A stretch of 64,000 nucleotides of DNA from positions 149,319-213,318 of the forward strand of contig MWCT01000004.1 of the NCBI GenBank assembly GCA_002070185.1. The letters run 5' to 3'. Shown here in pieces: positions 8,922 to 17,180 of this stretch (its first letter is position 1; each line of letters starts with the position of its first letter). The stretch comes from a candidate division BRC1 bacterium ADurb.Bin183 (GTDB lineage: Bacteria; Sumerlaeota; Sumerlaeia; MWCT01). A program made the translations under genes and the position numbers. The notes under the pieces were generated by a model that was not told the origin of the DNA, made no database searches, and saw nothing but the letters and a program-made list of their open reading frames with translations.

Positions 8922-10547
8922 TCAGCGGTAGGATTCGAATGAATATTTTTTCATGAGACCGGCTGCCTTTTCTTGCGATAGCAACGAATTTTGAGGCACG
9001 CGATAAAAAATGCCCCAAGTGTTTCCCTCAGGCGCGCGAAACTCGCGCCAAATCTCGCCATTGGGTATTTCAACCGATAAAATCTGATAAAGATTATTGA
9101 AAACGGTTGCCAGAAGGAAATGGTCGCGCGGCAGCTCTCCCTTGCGCCCTGCCAATGCATCAGGAAACTCCATCGGTTTCATGGCGCCCTTCGGCACATC
9201 CAGCGTAATAAACCTCACAGACGCATGATAATAAATATCCTTCGGCAGATAAAATACCGCCCCTTTTGCCCCTCCCCCGCTTTTGTTATTCATAATTCGT
9301 AATTCATAATTTTTAATTTCCCTTGCCGCATCTACCCATGCCGCATTTGTCCGATGCCAAAGGCGCGGGTCTCCCCTGTAAAGCCCGAAGTAAAGATATA
9401 TATCCCACGCGGAAATTGCCGCAAGAATGAACGTTATAATAATGACGGCGCGCTTTAGCCGCAAAAAATCTTGCAGCCATTCAAAACTTTCCGCCACGCC
9501 GACAGCCATAAAAATAACTGCCGGCACAAACGCACCAAGACTCCTCCCAAAATGCGGCGCCTCAGGCGATAGTATCGTATTGAGAAGCATGAGCCCAATC
9601 CATGGAAAAAGGGTCAAATAAAACACATCGCGCATTGCCCGCTTTGCGCACAGATAAATCCCCCAAAAGAAAAATAACGAACCCAGCGGGTTTAAAAGCG
9701 GCATGCCGGGAATATTCAAAAGCGGATTTTCATCGCCATGGAAGTTAAACATCAAAAGAGACATCCAGATATTATGAATAATCATACGCAATCCGGCGCC
9801 GACTCCCTTTTCAAAAGGCGATATCTGGTCCATGCGCCCCCAGAAATGGAAGGGATTCCGAAGATAATCAATTCCCAGCGGCAGAAAAACAAGCGATGCG
9901 GCGGCGATAAACGCAAACGCCTGCCCCATTTTTATCTCCCGCCTTCTCCAAAACCAAATCAATGGGACGGCAAGAATCGCAGGCGCAAGCCGAAAAGAAA
10001 GGTGCGTGTAAAATCCCAATCCCAAAATAACGCCAGCCAGTATCCATGCGCTGAGCCGGTTTTTCCGCGCCGCCCAAAACATGCCGCAGATAGTCAGACA
10101 CATCCACAAAGGCAGCAGAATCCCCCGATGCGCCAAACGGCTGTGATGGATGTGCCAACGCGAAGCGAGCAGCAACAGCGCCCCTATCAAAGCCAGACGC
10201 TTATTTTTTACGCCAATCCGCAACAAAAGATAAAGCGCGGGGACCGCCGCCGCCCCTATCAGCGCGCTCGTTCCTCGCAGGGTAAAAACAGTCGGCTTCA
10301 AAAATAAAAAAACAAAACCGATGATATACATAAACATCGGTTCGCGCGGATGTTCTTCTGTCGTGAAAAAAATCTGAAAAGGATTTTGATGAAGCGAAAG
10401 TCCGTCCAGACCATCAATCGCCTCATCATACCAGAGTCCGGGAGGATGCGAGTCAATAAGCGGCAGACGCGTCGCCAGCGCAATCGCGAACAGCAATATA
10501 AGAAACGCAAATTCTTTCCAGCGTTGATTTGTTTCATGCATTAGCAT
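8922..10547 (-). CDS. GT39/ArnT-like membrane glycosyltransferase
   Basis: 541 residues with about 10-12 hydrophobic helices. The first periplasmic loop has HPPGLWYDEAIDGLDGLSL and then TTEEHPREPMFMYIIG, the acidic loop typical of PMT/ArnT-type (GT39, GT-C fold) enzymes that move sugars from polyprenyl carriers to lipids or proteins at the outer face of the inner membrane. The C-terminal third is soluble and periplasmic. Within it, residues reading KNYELRIMNNKSGGGAKG are encoded by an inserted heptanucleotide repeat (9284-9318, separate entry). The start is uncertain between ATG 10547 and ATG 10541; neither has a strong ribosome-binding site. Confidence 0.8.
   Translation of the reverse strand: MLMHETNQRWKEFAFLILLFAIALATRLPLIDSHPPGLWYDEAIDGLDGLSLHQNPFQIFFTTEEHPREPMFMYIIGFVFLFLKPTVFTLRGTSALIGAAAVPALYLLLRIGVKNKRLALIGALLLLASRWHIHHSRLAHRGILLPLWMCLTICGMFWAARKNRLSAWILAGVILGLGFYTHLSFRLAPAILAVPLIWFWRRREIKMGQAFAFIAAASLVFLPLGIDYLRNPFHFWGRMDQISPFEKGVGAGLRMIIHNIWMSLLMFNFHGDENPLLNIPGMPLLNPLGSLFFFWGIYLCAKRAMRDVFYLTLFPWIGLMLLNTILSPEAPHFGRSLGAFVPAVIFMAVGVAESFEWLQDFLRLKRAVIIITFILAAISAWDIYLYFGLYRGDPRLWHRTNAAWVDAAREIKNYELRIMNNKSGGGAKGAVFYLPKDIYYHASVRFITLDVPKGAMKPMEFPDALAGRKGELPRDHFLLATVFNNLYQILSVEIPNGEIWREFRAPEGNTWGIFYRVPQNSLLSQEKAAGLMKKYSFESYR
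9284..9318. repeat. heptanucleotide tandem repeat (5 units) inside the GT39-like gene
   Basis: Five consecutive 7-mers read TGTTATT, CATAATT, CGTAATT, CATAATT, TTTAATT. Each ends in ATT and most fit the pattern NRTAATT. Because 7 is not a multiple of 3, the translated insert cycles through frames and gives NYELRIMNN, a peptide commonly created by this class of repeat. It lies in the soluble C-terminal region and leaves the reading frame open. The array is flanked by a G/C-rich run (CCCCTCCCCC on the plus strand). Confidence 0.7.
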
Positions 10548-10611
10548 AGAAAAATCTACTATCGCCGCACAATCCGCAAATCAACGTAAAACCGCCAATC
10601 GCCCATTTTTC

Positions 10612-10642
10612 AAAAAAGCCCGGCGATCCGCGAAGGACGGGC
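10612..10642 (-). terminator. rho-independent terminator of the secreted-protein operon
   Basis: On the minus strand GCCCG (10642-10638) pairs with CGGGC (10622-10618), with GC-rich sequence in between, followed by TTTTTT (10617-10612). It sits 26 bases after the stop of the dockerin-bearing gene and so likely ends the minus-strand transcription unit that begins near 18569. Confidence 0.6.
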
Positions 10643-10668
10643 AATTTTTCATGTTGTAGGATTCGATG

Positions 10669-13122
10669 CTATTCCTTATTCATCAACCAGACAACGTCAG
10701 CAATATTGACAATGCCGTCGGTGTTGGCGTCGAAGGCTTCGCTGCGGACGATTCTGCCCAATAGATAATCGCTGATTTTGCGAATCTCAATCAGGCGAGA
10801 CTCATTGCAGGCGCCGCTCAAATCCACAGTGATAACAGGTTTGAAGGGATCGTTTGTTTGAAGCGTGAACTTGGCATTCTGTGACCCGCCCGTTATTGAG
10901 AGATAATCGAACGAGAATACCGCATCCTCTCCTGGTTTGACGGCGCTGCCGGGAACAGGCGCGCTGGCAATGGCAAAATCCTTGGACGCGGCACCGGTGA
11001 TACTATAATTTTGAATGATCAAATTCTCGTCGCCGCGGTTGCCGATTATATAATCCCTCCGCACCTTGGTTCCCGCCTGAGTGGTCAGTCCAAAATCCAC
11101 AAAATACTCAGTGAGGGCAAGATCGGGACCGGAAAGGACCTTGAGCGTCCAGATATATTGATTGTTTGCCGGATTTGGATCGGTCGGCAGAATATCCTCC
11201 ACCACACCCCTGAAACGATAATCGCCTTTTGTGTCCGGAATGAGTGTTGTGGAAACAACGGAATTGCCGAAGGGCGGCTGGAAGAATTTTTGCGAGGCAA
11301 GGAGTATCTCCGCCTGCCCATGCTTCTCCAGAAACAATTTCAGCGTGTGCGTGGTCTCAACTCCCATCGAGCGCAGATTGAGCCCAAGGGTGTATGTTGT
11401 TTCTCTCGTCAGGAAGGACGGCAGAGTCTTAAATTGCTCAGAAAACTTCCACGACTTTAATTGAAGAGATTGCTCATTGAGTGCCAGATCCATATTCTGA
11501 TTATTGCGGATTGAGACATTCACAGACGCTGAACCTTTTAACCCTTCCGAATCGGCTACTTCATATTTGAGAACATGGTTGCCAACTGTAAGATGAATAT
11601 CTTCAAGGGACTCGCCCTGCCCCAGAACGCCGTCAATAGAGGACGTCCATGTGCCGCTTACCAGCCATTCGTCTTCGATGTCGTATGCGCCGGCGGAAAG
11701 CCTCCATTCGGTTGAAGTATCACCCGCATCGCCATTGAGGGGGGAATTAATCCATGCGCGCGGCGCGCGATTGGGAATCCTCAACCCGTCCACCTGGGCA
11801 AAAGCATTGCGGATGCCGTCGGATGAGGCTATACGCAGGGAGATATTATCGCCGCCCGGGAGCAAATCCGTATTCAGGAGATATGATGACCCCTGAATGG
11901 ATTCCATAATCGGCTCCCATGTTGTCCCGCCGTCGCGGCTGATGAGAATATTGTGCAGTATGGGGGCGATGTTATCCGTTCCCGCCTCTCCCAATCCGCC
12001 CGTTTGTGTATCCACCCACTCAATAATGGTGTCGGACTCAAGCGTTTGATTGGGATAGGGCTTCAAGATTTCAAGCGTCAGGCTGTCTGACTGAGCGCGG
12101 ATGGGAAATACGCCATCCGACATTCTTCGGATGCGGAAGAATCGAGTGTTTTCGGGGACGTCGAATGTGGCGGAGAAATAGCTGTTATTCGACCAGACAT
12201 CAACAGGCAGTCCCTGAAAGTCATTGTTAACACCGAATAAGAACTGTTTGATATTGAAATCATTATCAATGGCGGCGAGTTCACATTCATCAAGTTGGGG
12301 ACTGGAGGCTGGCGGAGGTGCGCTGGCATCAGAGACATCATTAAGAACAAACGCCCGCATACTGCCGGGAACCATTCGATACTTGTAAAATGAACTACCC
12401 CAGTGCGGGTCAGTATAAAGAAATTTTTCCGTTAAACCGTTAATATAAATTCTCTTCGTTCCCTCGCGAACAGGCTCCCGCTTGATATCTTCCCGTGTAG
12501 CCTTCGTTCCGAGCTGCTGGACCAAGCCAAAATAAAAATCCCGAGCGGTCTGGTGGAGCGTCCATTCACTTGTGATGCCTGTTCCCATGATATCATAATA
12601 TGATTCATCGCTCCAGAAAAGACCCTTTGTGCCGAAATGCCTGATTTTACTGCGGGCAAAACGCCCGTAGCTGTCGGTCGCAAAAGCCGTCATGCCCTGA
12701 AGCGGCAGACCAAGCGACGGATGCGCATCATATTGTTCAACCCCGGTCCAGAGTCCGAAGGAGTGGCATATTTCATGATGGACAGCGCTTGGTTTCGTTT
12801 CATCAATGAAGATAACAGCACGATGAAGCTTTGTATTCGCTCCATCCTTCGGTTCGCCGGTCAGCATGCCGGAGATGGCGCCTTGGGGAAGAACCGCCAC
12901 AACTACATCAAGAGGCGTAAAAGGGCTGAAGACTCGTCGTGCAACGCGCCAAGCATAGAGTTCAATGGAAAGATTTGTAAGCGTCAGGCTGCCATCCAAA
13001 GAGCAGATGCCGTTGGCAATTGCGGTATGCGGCGTCAGAAGCCCGAGACTTGGAAAAACATAAGGACTGCGGTGGATAACCGTATTGATATCCGTGTTGC
13101 GGATAGGCAACATCGGCGGCAT
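10669..13122 (-). CDS. HExxH / CARDB / choice-of-anchor / dockerin secreted protein (3' part of a TAG-split gene)
   Basis: 817 residues from ATG 13122 (AAGGAC just before it), but without a signal peptide. The same frame stays open back to the TAG at 13168-13170 that ends the preceding signal-peptide-bearing ORF, so this is probably the C-terminal part of one long protein. Visible elements: HHEICHSFGLWTG (about residue 115), an HExxH zinc-peptidase-like site; an Ig-like region (about 330-540); a CARDB-type domain with GPDLALTEYFVDFG; a choice-of-anchor/HYDIN-like beta domain ending FTLQTNDPFKPVITVDLSG; and a final dockerin-like calcium loop FDANTDGIVNIADVVWLM. Likely extracellular or surface-bound; the substrate is unknown. 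Whether it is translated alone is uncertain. Confidence 0.7.
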   Translation of the reverse strand: MPPMLPIRNTDINTVIHRSPYVFPSLGLLTPHTAIANGICSLDGSLTLTNLSIELYAWRVARRVFSPFTPLDVVVAVLPQGAISGMLTGEPKDGANTKLHRAVIFIDETKPSAVHHEICHSFGLWTGVEQYDAHPSLGLPLQGMTAFATDSYGRFARSKIRHFGTKGLFWSDESYYDIMGTGITSEWTLHQTARDFYFGLVQQLGTKATREDIKREPVREGTKRIYINGLTEKFLYTDPHWGSSFYKYRMVPGSMRAFVLNDVSDASAPPPASSPQLDECELAAIDNDFNIKQFLFGVNNDFQGLPVDVWSNNSYFSATFDVPENTRFFRIRRMSDGVFPIRAQSDSLTLEILKPYPNQTLESDTIIEWVDTQTGGLGEAGTDNIAPILHNILISRDGGTTWEPIMESIQGSSYLLNTDLLPGGDNISLRIASSDGIRNAFAQVDGLRIPNRAPRAWINSPLNGDAGDTSTEWRLSAGAYDIEDEWLVSGTWTSSIDGVLGQGESLEDIHLTVGNHVLKYEVADSEGLKGSASVNVSIRNNQNMDLALNEQSLQLKSWKFSEQFKTLPSFLTRETTYTLGLNLRSMGVETTHTLKLFLEKHGQAEILLASQKFFQPPFGNSVVSTTLIPDTKGDYRFRGVVEDILPTDPNPANNQYIWTLKVLSGPDLALTEYFVDFGLTTQAGTKVRRDYIIGNRGDENLIIQNYSITGAASKDFAIASAPVPGSAVKPGEDAVFSFDYLSITGGSQNAKFTLQTNDPFKPVITVDLSGACNESRLIEIRKISDYLLGRIVRSEAFDANTDGIVNIADVVWLMNKE

Positions 13123-13167
13123 ATTGTCCTTGATTTCCTGAGCAATGTGAACCGGGTAGGCGCCTGT

Positions 13168-14736
13168 CTAACCGTTCAGAAATGGAAGCCATAATTGAAT
13201 TGGCAGGACATGAATATTAAGCGTTCGCTTATATTTGCCGCCAAAAACAAGTTTCGTGTTAATCAAACATTGCTTTTCGGGGATTTTATCAAAGCCTGTG
13301 ATCCCTGTAGGATCGAGCCAAACTTCAAGCGTATGCTCTCCAGCAGTGGTTTTATTTTTTTGCAGGATAAAATTAACGGTGCTTTTGCCTTCTTGAATGC
13401 TGCTCTTGCCATGCCGCGAAATGTCCCGATAAAGGGTGATTTCCGGGTTTGTCGGCGGGAGTTCCTCTCCATCAAAAAGGGCATAAAATTTTACGCCATA
13501 CAATACATCCTCGCTAACGCCGACATCCACCGATACAAGAGTCTGACGGTCAGCAAGGAGTAATCCATGTGTAAGGGCGGAGTGGCTTATGGAATTTTGT
13601 CCAATCACATACCCCTCTTTCCAGAACCGCGGCGGCATACCTTTATCATTGCGGAAAGAGCCGGCCCATGTCTTGTTGGCGCCCAAAACTTCAAAAAATG
13701 GCTTCGGAGGTTCTCCAGGCGGGTCCTCTTTTCTATTAATCGAGATATCTGCCGCCCGTGTGGCAAACATTCCTCCACTGCGCTTATTGTTTATGCTTAG
13801 AACAGGATCGGGATCGCCGTAGTAATTATCAGCGCCGATAGGGATAGGGGAAGGCGGGGGCGGCATGGGAGTCAGAGGATCCTGCACATAGTATAAAGCT
13901 GATTGACCAATAAAGGCATTGCCGGTTATCGAGGGGCTGGGCCCCTGTTCGGTCCAGGAAAATATTTCCGGAATATCTGTTCTTTTCTCGGAAAAATTAA
14001 TCCCCGTGCTAAAGACATTTTTTTCAAATGAAGCAGATGTCCTTCCTAGCAAGCGAACGGTAGAATAGAATTCACAGCCGGTAAATCGCGGCGCTCCGCC
14101 CATAATATCGCAGCCCTCCCTGAAAAAGCATTCGTCAAAAATAGGCGAGGTCTGGGCGATATACATATATTCCTCAAAAATACAGTTTTTGAATTTAACC
14201 GTTCCCAGCATGGTAATACACGTGAACCAGAAGACTTTCTGCCCGCTAATATTGCAGGCAGTTAATCGAGCGTTGTTAAAAGTCAGCGAAATGTTGGCTG
14301 GCACGACCAGCCCACCCCCGGCGCTTATGATGCGCTGAGGCTTGAACACAGAACCGTCAATAGTTTCATCAAAAAGTAACGTTCCCCAGATGCTTTCGTT
14401 TAAATTAACGGTCTTTTCTGTAAAAGTTTCCTGATAGGCGGGTTCATCGTGAGGTTGATGGGTGAAAATGATACGAAAAATATTGGCGCTGTAGGGAGCT
14501 AAAGACACTGATAACTTGCCGCGGGTTGAGGTTTGCGAGCTTTTGATGGTGGTTTTTTTGCCTTGGCTTTCCACAACAATGTCGGCTTGCGTCACATCCC
14601 CGGTCAACTCAACAAAATATTCCAAATGAACCTTGTCCACGCCTTTGTAATTGATTGTCAGATATGTGCAATAGGCTTGATTGCACAGCGATGCGATAAA
14701 ATATATAAATGCACCTAATAGAAACCGTTTTTTCAT
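13168..14736 (-). CDS. secreted right-handed beta-helix protein (5' part of a TAG-split gene)
   Basis: 522 residues from ATG 14736 (AGGAGA upstream), with signal peptide KKRFLLGAFIYFIASL. Residues about 130-260 show short repeating strands such as FKNCIFEEYMYIA, FDECFFREGCDIMGG and FTGCEFYSTVRLLGR, typical of right-handed parallel beta-helices (pectate-lyase-like fold). The end reads LPIQLWLPFLNG then TAG. After the TAG the same frame continues TGAYPVHIAQEIKDNMPPML into the next ORF with similar composition, suggesting one ancestral protein of about 1355 residues. The stop could be a nonsense mutation, a sequencing error or a real boundary. It lies in a run with three other secreted-protein genes. 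Confidence 0.7.
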   Translation of the reverse strand: MKKRFLLGAFIYFIASLCNQAYCTYLTINYKGVDKVHLEYFVELTGDVTQADIVVESQGKKTTIKSSQTSTRGKLSVSLAPYSANIFRIIFTHQPHDEPAYQETFTEKTVNLNESIWGTLLFDETIDGSVFKPQRIISAGGGLVVPANISLTFNNARLTACNISGQKVFWFTCITMLGTVKFKNCIFEEYMYIAQTSPIFDECFFREGCDIMGGAPRFTGCEFYSTVRLLGRTSASFEKNVFSTGINFSEKRTDIPEIFSWTEQGPSPSITGNAFIGQSALYYVQDPLTPMPPPPSPIPIGADNYYGDPDPVLSINNKRSGGMFATRAADISINRKEDPPGEPPKPFFEVLGANKTWAGSFRNDKGMPPRFWKEGYVIGQNSISHSALTHGLLLADRQTLVSVDVGVSEDVLYGVKFYALFDGEELPPTNPEITLYRDISRHGKSSIQEGKSTVNFILQKNKTTAGEHTLEVWLDPTGITGFDKIPEKQCLINTKLVFGGKYKRTLNIHVLPIQLWLPFLNG

Positions 14737-14774
14737 TTGGTCTCCTGTGAATTTGTTTCGGATGAATAAGGAGA

Positions 14775-17144
14775 TTAATAAAATTTCTTTACGATTGGGA
14801 CGTCGCCGAGTTGGATATTTTTATCTCCGCCAGCGTGAATGGCGCGGAAATAAAGGGGCTCATGCGTGGGCATTTCAACTTTCAAATCATACACGCCTTC
14901 CGGCAGATTGATGAGAACAAAGCGTCCATCGGGGAAGCTGGTTGTCGTGCGCGTCGCGTTTTTTCCGTAAAGAACGATGGACGCGCCGCCCAATGGAAGC
15001 CGTGTCTGCGCCTCGATGATGCGTCCGTTGAACGTGTTGGGATCGGGTGTCAATGCTACTTCGCCCAAGTAGATATTCTGTCCGGACGCTGGCTTAATCT
15101 GCCTTTCCAGAAAACGGTAGGCATATCCCCATGTTTGGAAATAATGGATTTCGGGCGTTACATTATAAAGAATGAAATCGCCGTTGCGACCGCTGGCGCC
15201 GTTCCATTCAAGCTGCGCCCCGCCATCTAATTGAACTGTCGCGTTGTAAACGGGCAAACCATTGACGCTGTCCACAAGGCGCCCGCTGACTGTATTGCCA
15301 ATGGGCGATAAAATTGTTTTTCCGAGGTCTTCCGATGTTCCGGCGATATGGATAAACTCGCTTTCTGTGTATCCATAAGCCAAGCCCCAGACTTGAAGTT
15401 GATGCTCCCCTTGAGGAACGTTAACAAGGATATAGCGACCGTTGGCATCGGTATAAACGCGTTTGCCTTCTGCTCCGCCATCATATTGTACAACGGCGCC
15501 TTCTATGGGGCGTCCCGAATTGGCATCGGCGACTTGCCCTCGAACGGCATCGGCTATCATGGAAAATCTCAATTCGCCGATATCGGTTACGGCGTAGGAA
15601 TTGACGTCAATAATCTGCTCCTGAAAAGTGTATGCATATCCCCATGATTGAAGCCTATGCAGCCCGGGCGCGACAAAGATAAGCATGAATTGTCCGTCTT
15701 CATCTGTCATTGTGCCGCCAGCCATATTGTAATCAAGTTGGACGCGCGCATTGACCAGCGGTTCTCCGGTCTGGTCATCCACAAGGCGACCGACGACTGT
15801 TCCGCGAATCTTGCCAAGAGATATAGCGGGGACATTGGTTATCTGGTCTTTGACAACGTTAATATTGATTTCTTTAAACTCATAAGCAAAGCCCCAAACT
15901 TGGAGTTTGTGGGCGCCTTCCTCAACTCCATATAAATAATAATTGCCTTGAGCATCGGAAAAAACTTTCAGTATGCCGCCATCAATCTGGACTGTTGCGC
16001 CATTGACCGGCTTGCCGCTTTGAGTGTCAAGTATTCGTCCGGTAACAAGCGTTGCTCCATAATAAGGCGTTGGTGTCGGCGTTGCTGTCGGCTCCGGTGT
16101 TGGCGTTGGGGTTGGAATTTGAGTCGCTGAGAATTGAAATATTTTAAATCCGCCTTTAAAATCGGCAAGATAAATTTTGTCTTTTTCCAGTGCGATTTCA
16201 TACGCTGTCCCGTCTGTATCATAAGAACCTCTGAGCAAGGGGTGTGCTTGATATTGGGGGGAGACATCATAAATCTGAAGTCCGGCATTTCCGTTTGCCA
16301 TATAAATCATAGGATTGGAGAAGGCAAGTCCAATGGAATTACCCGGCGTGTTAACGCTTCCGAGCAATTCTATTTGCTCTAAACGGCTGATATCGAGAAT
16401 CTGGAGTCCTTTTGTTGTTGAACCATCCGCCACATAAAGAACGTTTCCGCCTGCGAACACATCCTGAGTAAAACCTGCGGTATCAAAATCGTTCACATAA
16501 ATTGGTTGGGATGGGTCGGATACATCAAGAATTAGCACACCTTTTTCTGCATTGGCAACAAAGGCGAACGCGCCAAAAACGTGGATGGAAAATGCGTAAT
16601 CAATTATAGCGCGGTCGTTGAAGACGCCAACCAATCGCGGCTGCGCGGGATTGGATATGTTCAGTATGGCGACACCGGCGTCTCCATCAGCCACATAGGC
16701 ATATTTATCTTTAACAAAAACTCCTGTGGCATAACCGCTCGTATTAAACCTGCCGACTATAAAGGGATTATAGGGGTTTGCAATGCTCACAATGACCAAA
16801 CCCATATCCGCATTGGCTACATACGCATAGTTGCCCGAAACTGCGATTTTATTAATAAGGTCGGGGCCTCCATTTGGGGAATCGGGCATCGCTACAGTTC
16901 CGAGCCTTTGTGGATATGCGGGAGAAGAGACGTCAAAAATAGATAAATTATAACCTTCGCCGATATAGGCAATATTGTTTTTAACGGCAATAGTGGAACA
17001 CAAACCTGAATACTGCCCGATTAATTTAATCGTTTCCGTTTGCGCAAAAAGGGCGCTCGCGCAAAAAATTATAGCCATCATAACCATCAGCATTGCGGCT
17101 GATTTGTTCATCCCTGACAGATTCGCTTTGGTTCGAGTCTGCAT
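14775..17144 (-). CDS. secreted LVIVD-type propeller protein with carboxypeptidase-regulatory modules
   Basis: 789 residues from ATG 17144 (AAGGAG upstream), with a signal peptide ending FCASALFAQ. Residues about 35-360 are LVIVD-like repeats (for example VSGNYAYVANADMGLVIVSI and VFGAFAFVANAEKGVLILDV), predicted to form a beta-propeller. A Pro/Thr linker (PTPTPTPEPTATPTPTP) follows. Then come five carboxypeptidase-D regulatory-like modules of about 80-90 residues, four sharing G-ATVQ-DGG, a Y-LYNV strand and a WGxAY motif (LQVWGFAYEF, LQSWGYAYTF, LQVWGLAYGY, FQTWGYAYRF). The fifth begins PDPNTFNGRIIEAQTRLPL. Probably a surface adhesion or scaffold protein. It shares module order with the next upstream gene. 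Confidence 0.8.
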   Translation of the reverse strand: MQTRTKANLSGMNKSAAMLMVMMAIIFCASALFAQTETIKLIGQYSGLCSTIAVKNNIAYIGEGYNLSIFDVSSPAYPQRLGTVAMPDSPNGGPDLINKIAVSGNYAYVANADMGLVIVSIANPYNPFIVGRFNTSGYATGVFVKDKYAYVADGDAGVAILNISNPAQPRLVGVFNDRAIIDYAFSIHVFGAFAFVANAEKGVLILDVSDPSQPIYVNDFDTAGFTQDVFAGGNVLYVADGSTTKGLQILDISRLEQIELLGSVNTPGNSIGLAFSNPMIYMANGNAGLQIYDVSPQYQAHPLLRGSYDTDGTAYEIALEKDKIYLADFKGGFKIFQFSATQIPTPTPTPEPTATPTPTPYYGATLVTGRILDTQSGKPVNGATVQIDGGILKVFSDAQGNYYLYGVEEGAHKLQVWGFAYEFKEININVVKDQITNVPAISLGKIRGTVVGRLVDDQTGEPLVNARVQLDYNMAGGTMTDEDGQFMLIFVAPGLHRLQSWGYAYTFQEQIIDVNSYAVTDIGELRFSMIADAVRGQVADANSGRPIEGAVVQYDGGAEGKRVYTDANGRYILVNVPQGEHQLQVWGLAYGYTESEFIHIAGTSEDLGKTILSPIGNTVSGRLVDSVNGLPVYNATVQLDGGAQLEWNGASGRNGDFILYNVTPEIHYFQTWGYAYRFLERQIKPASGQNIYLGEVALTPDPNTFNGRIIEAQTRLPLGGASIVLYGKNATRTTTSFPDGRFVLINLPEGVYDLKVEMPTHEPLYFRAIHAGGDKNIQLGDVPIVKKFY

Positions 17145-17180
17145 ACTAAACTCCTTTGCGGATAATCGAAATATGAAATA

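Noticed and set aside
9738..10307. 189-codon plus-strand frame
   Set aside because: It lies fully antisense to the GT39-like gene and has a low-complexity, basic composition typical of a shadow frame.
13168..13170. TAG between two in-frame ORFs as evidence of an alternative genetic code
   Set aside because: TAG ends several normal genes here (the PG0541-like protein, recR, mutL), so TAG is a working stop codon.
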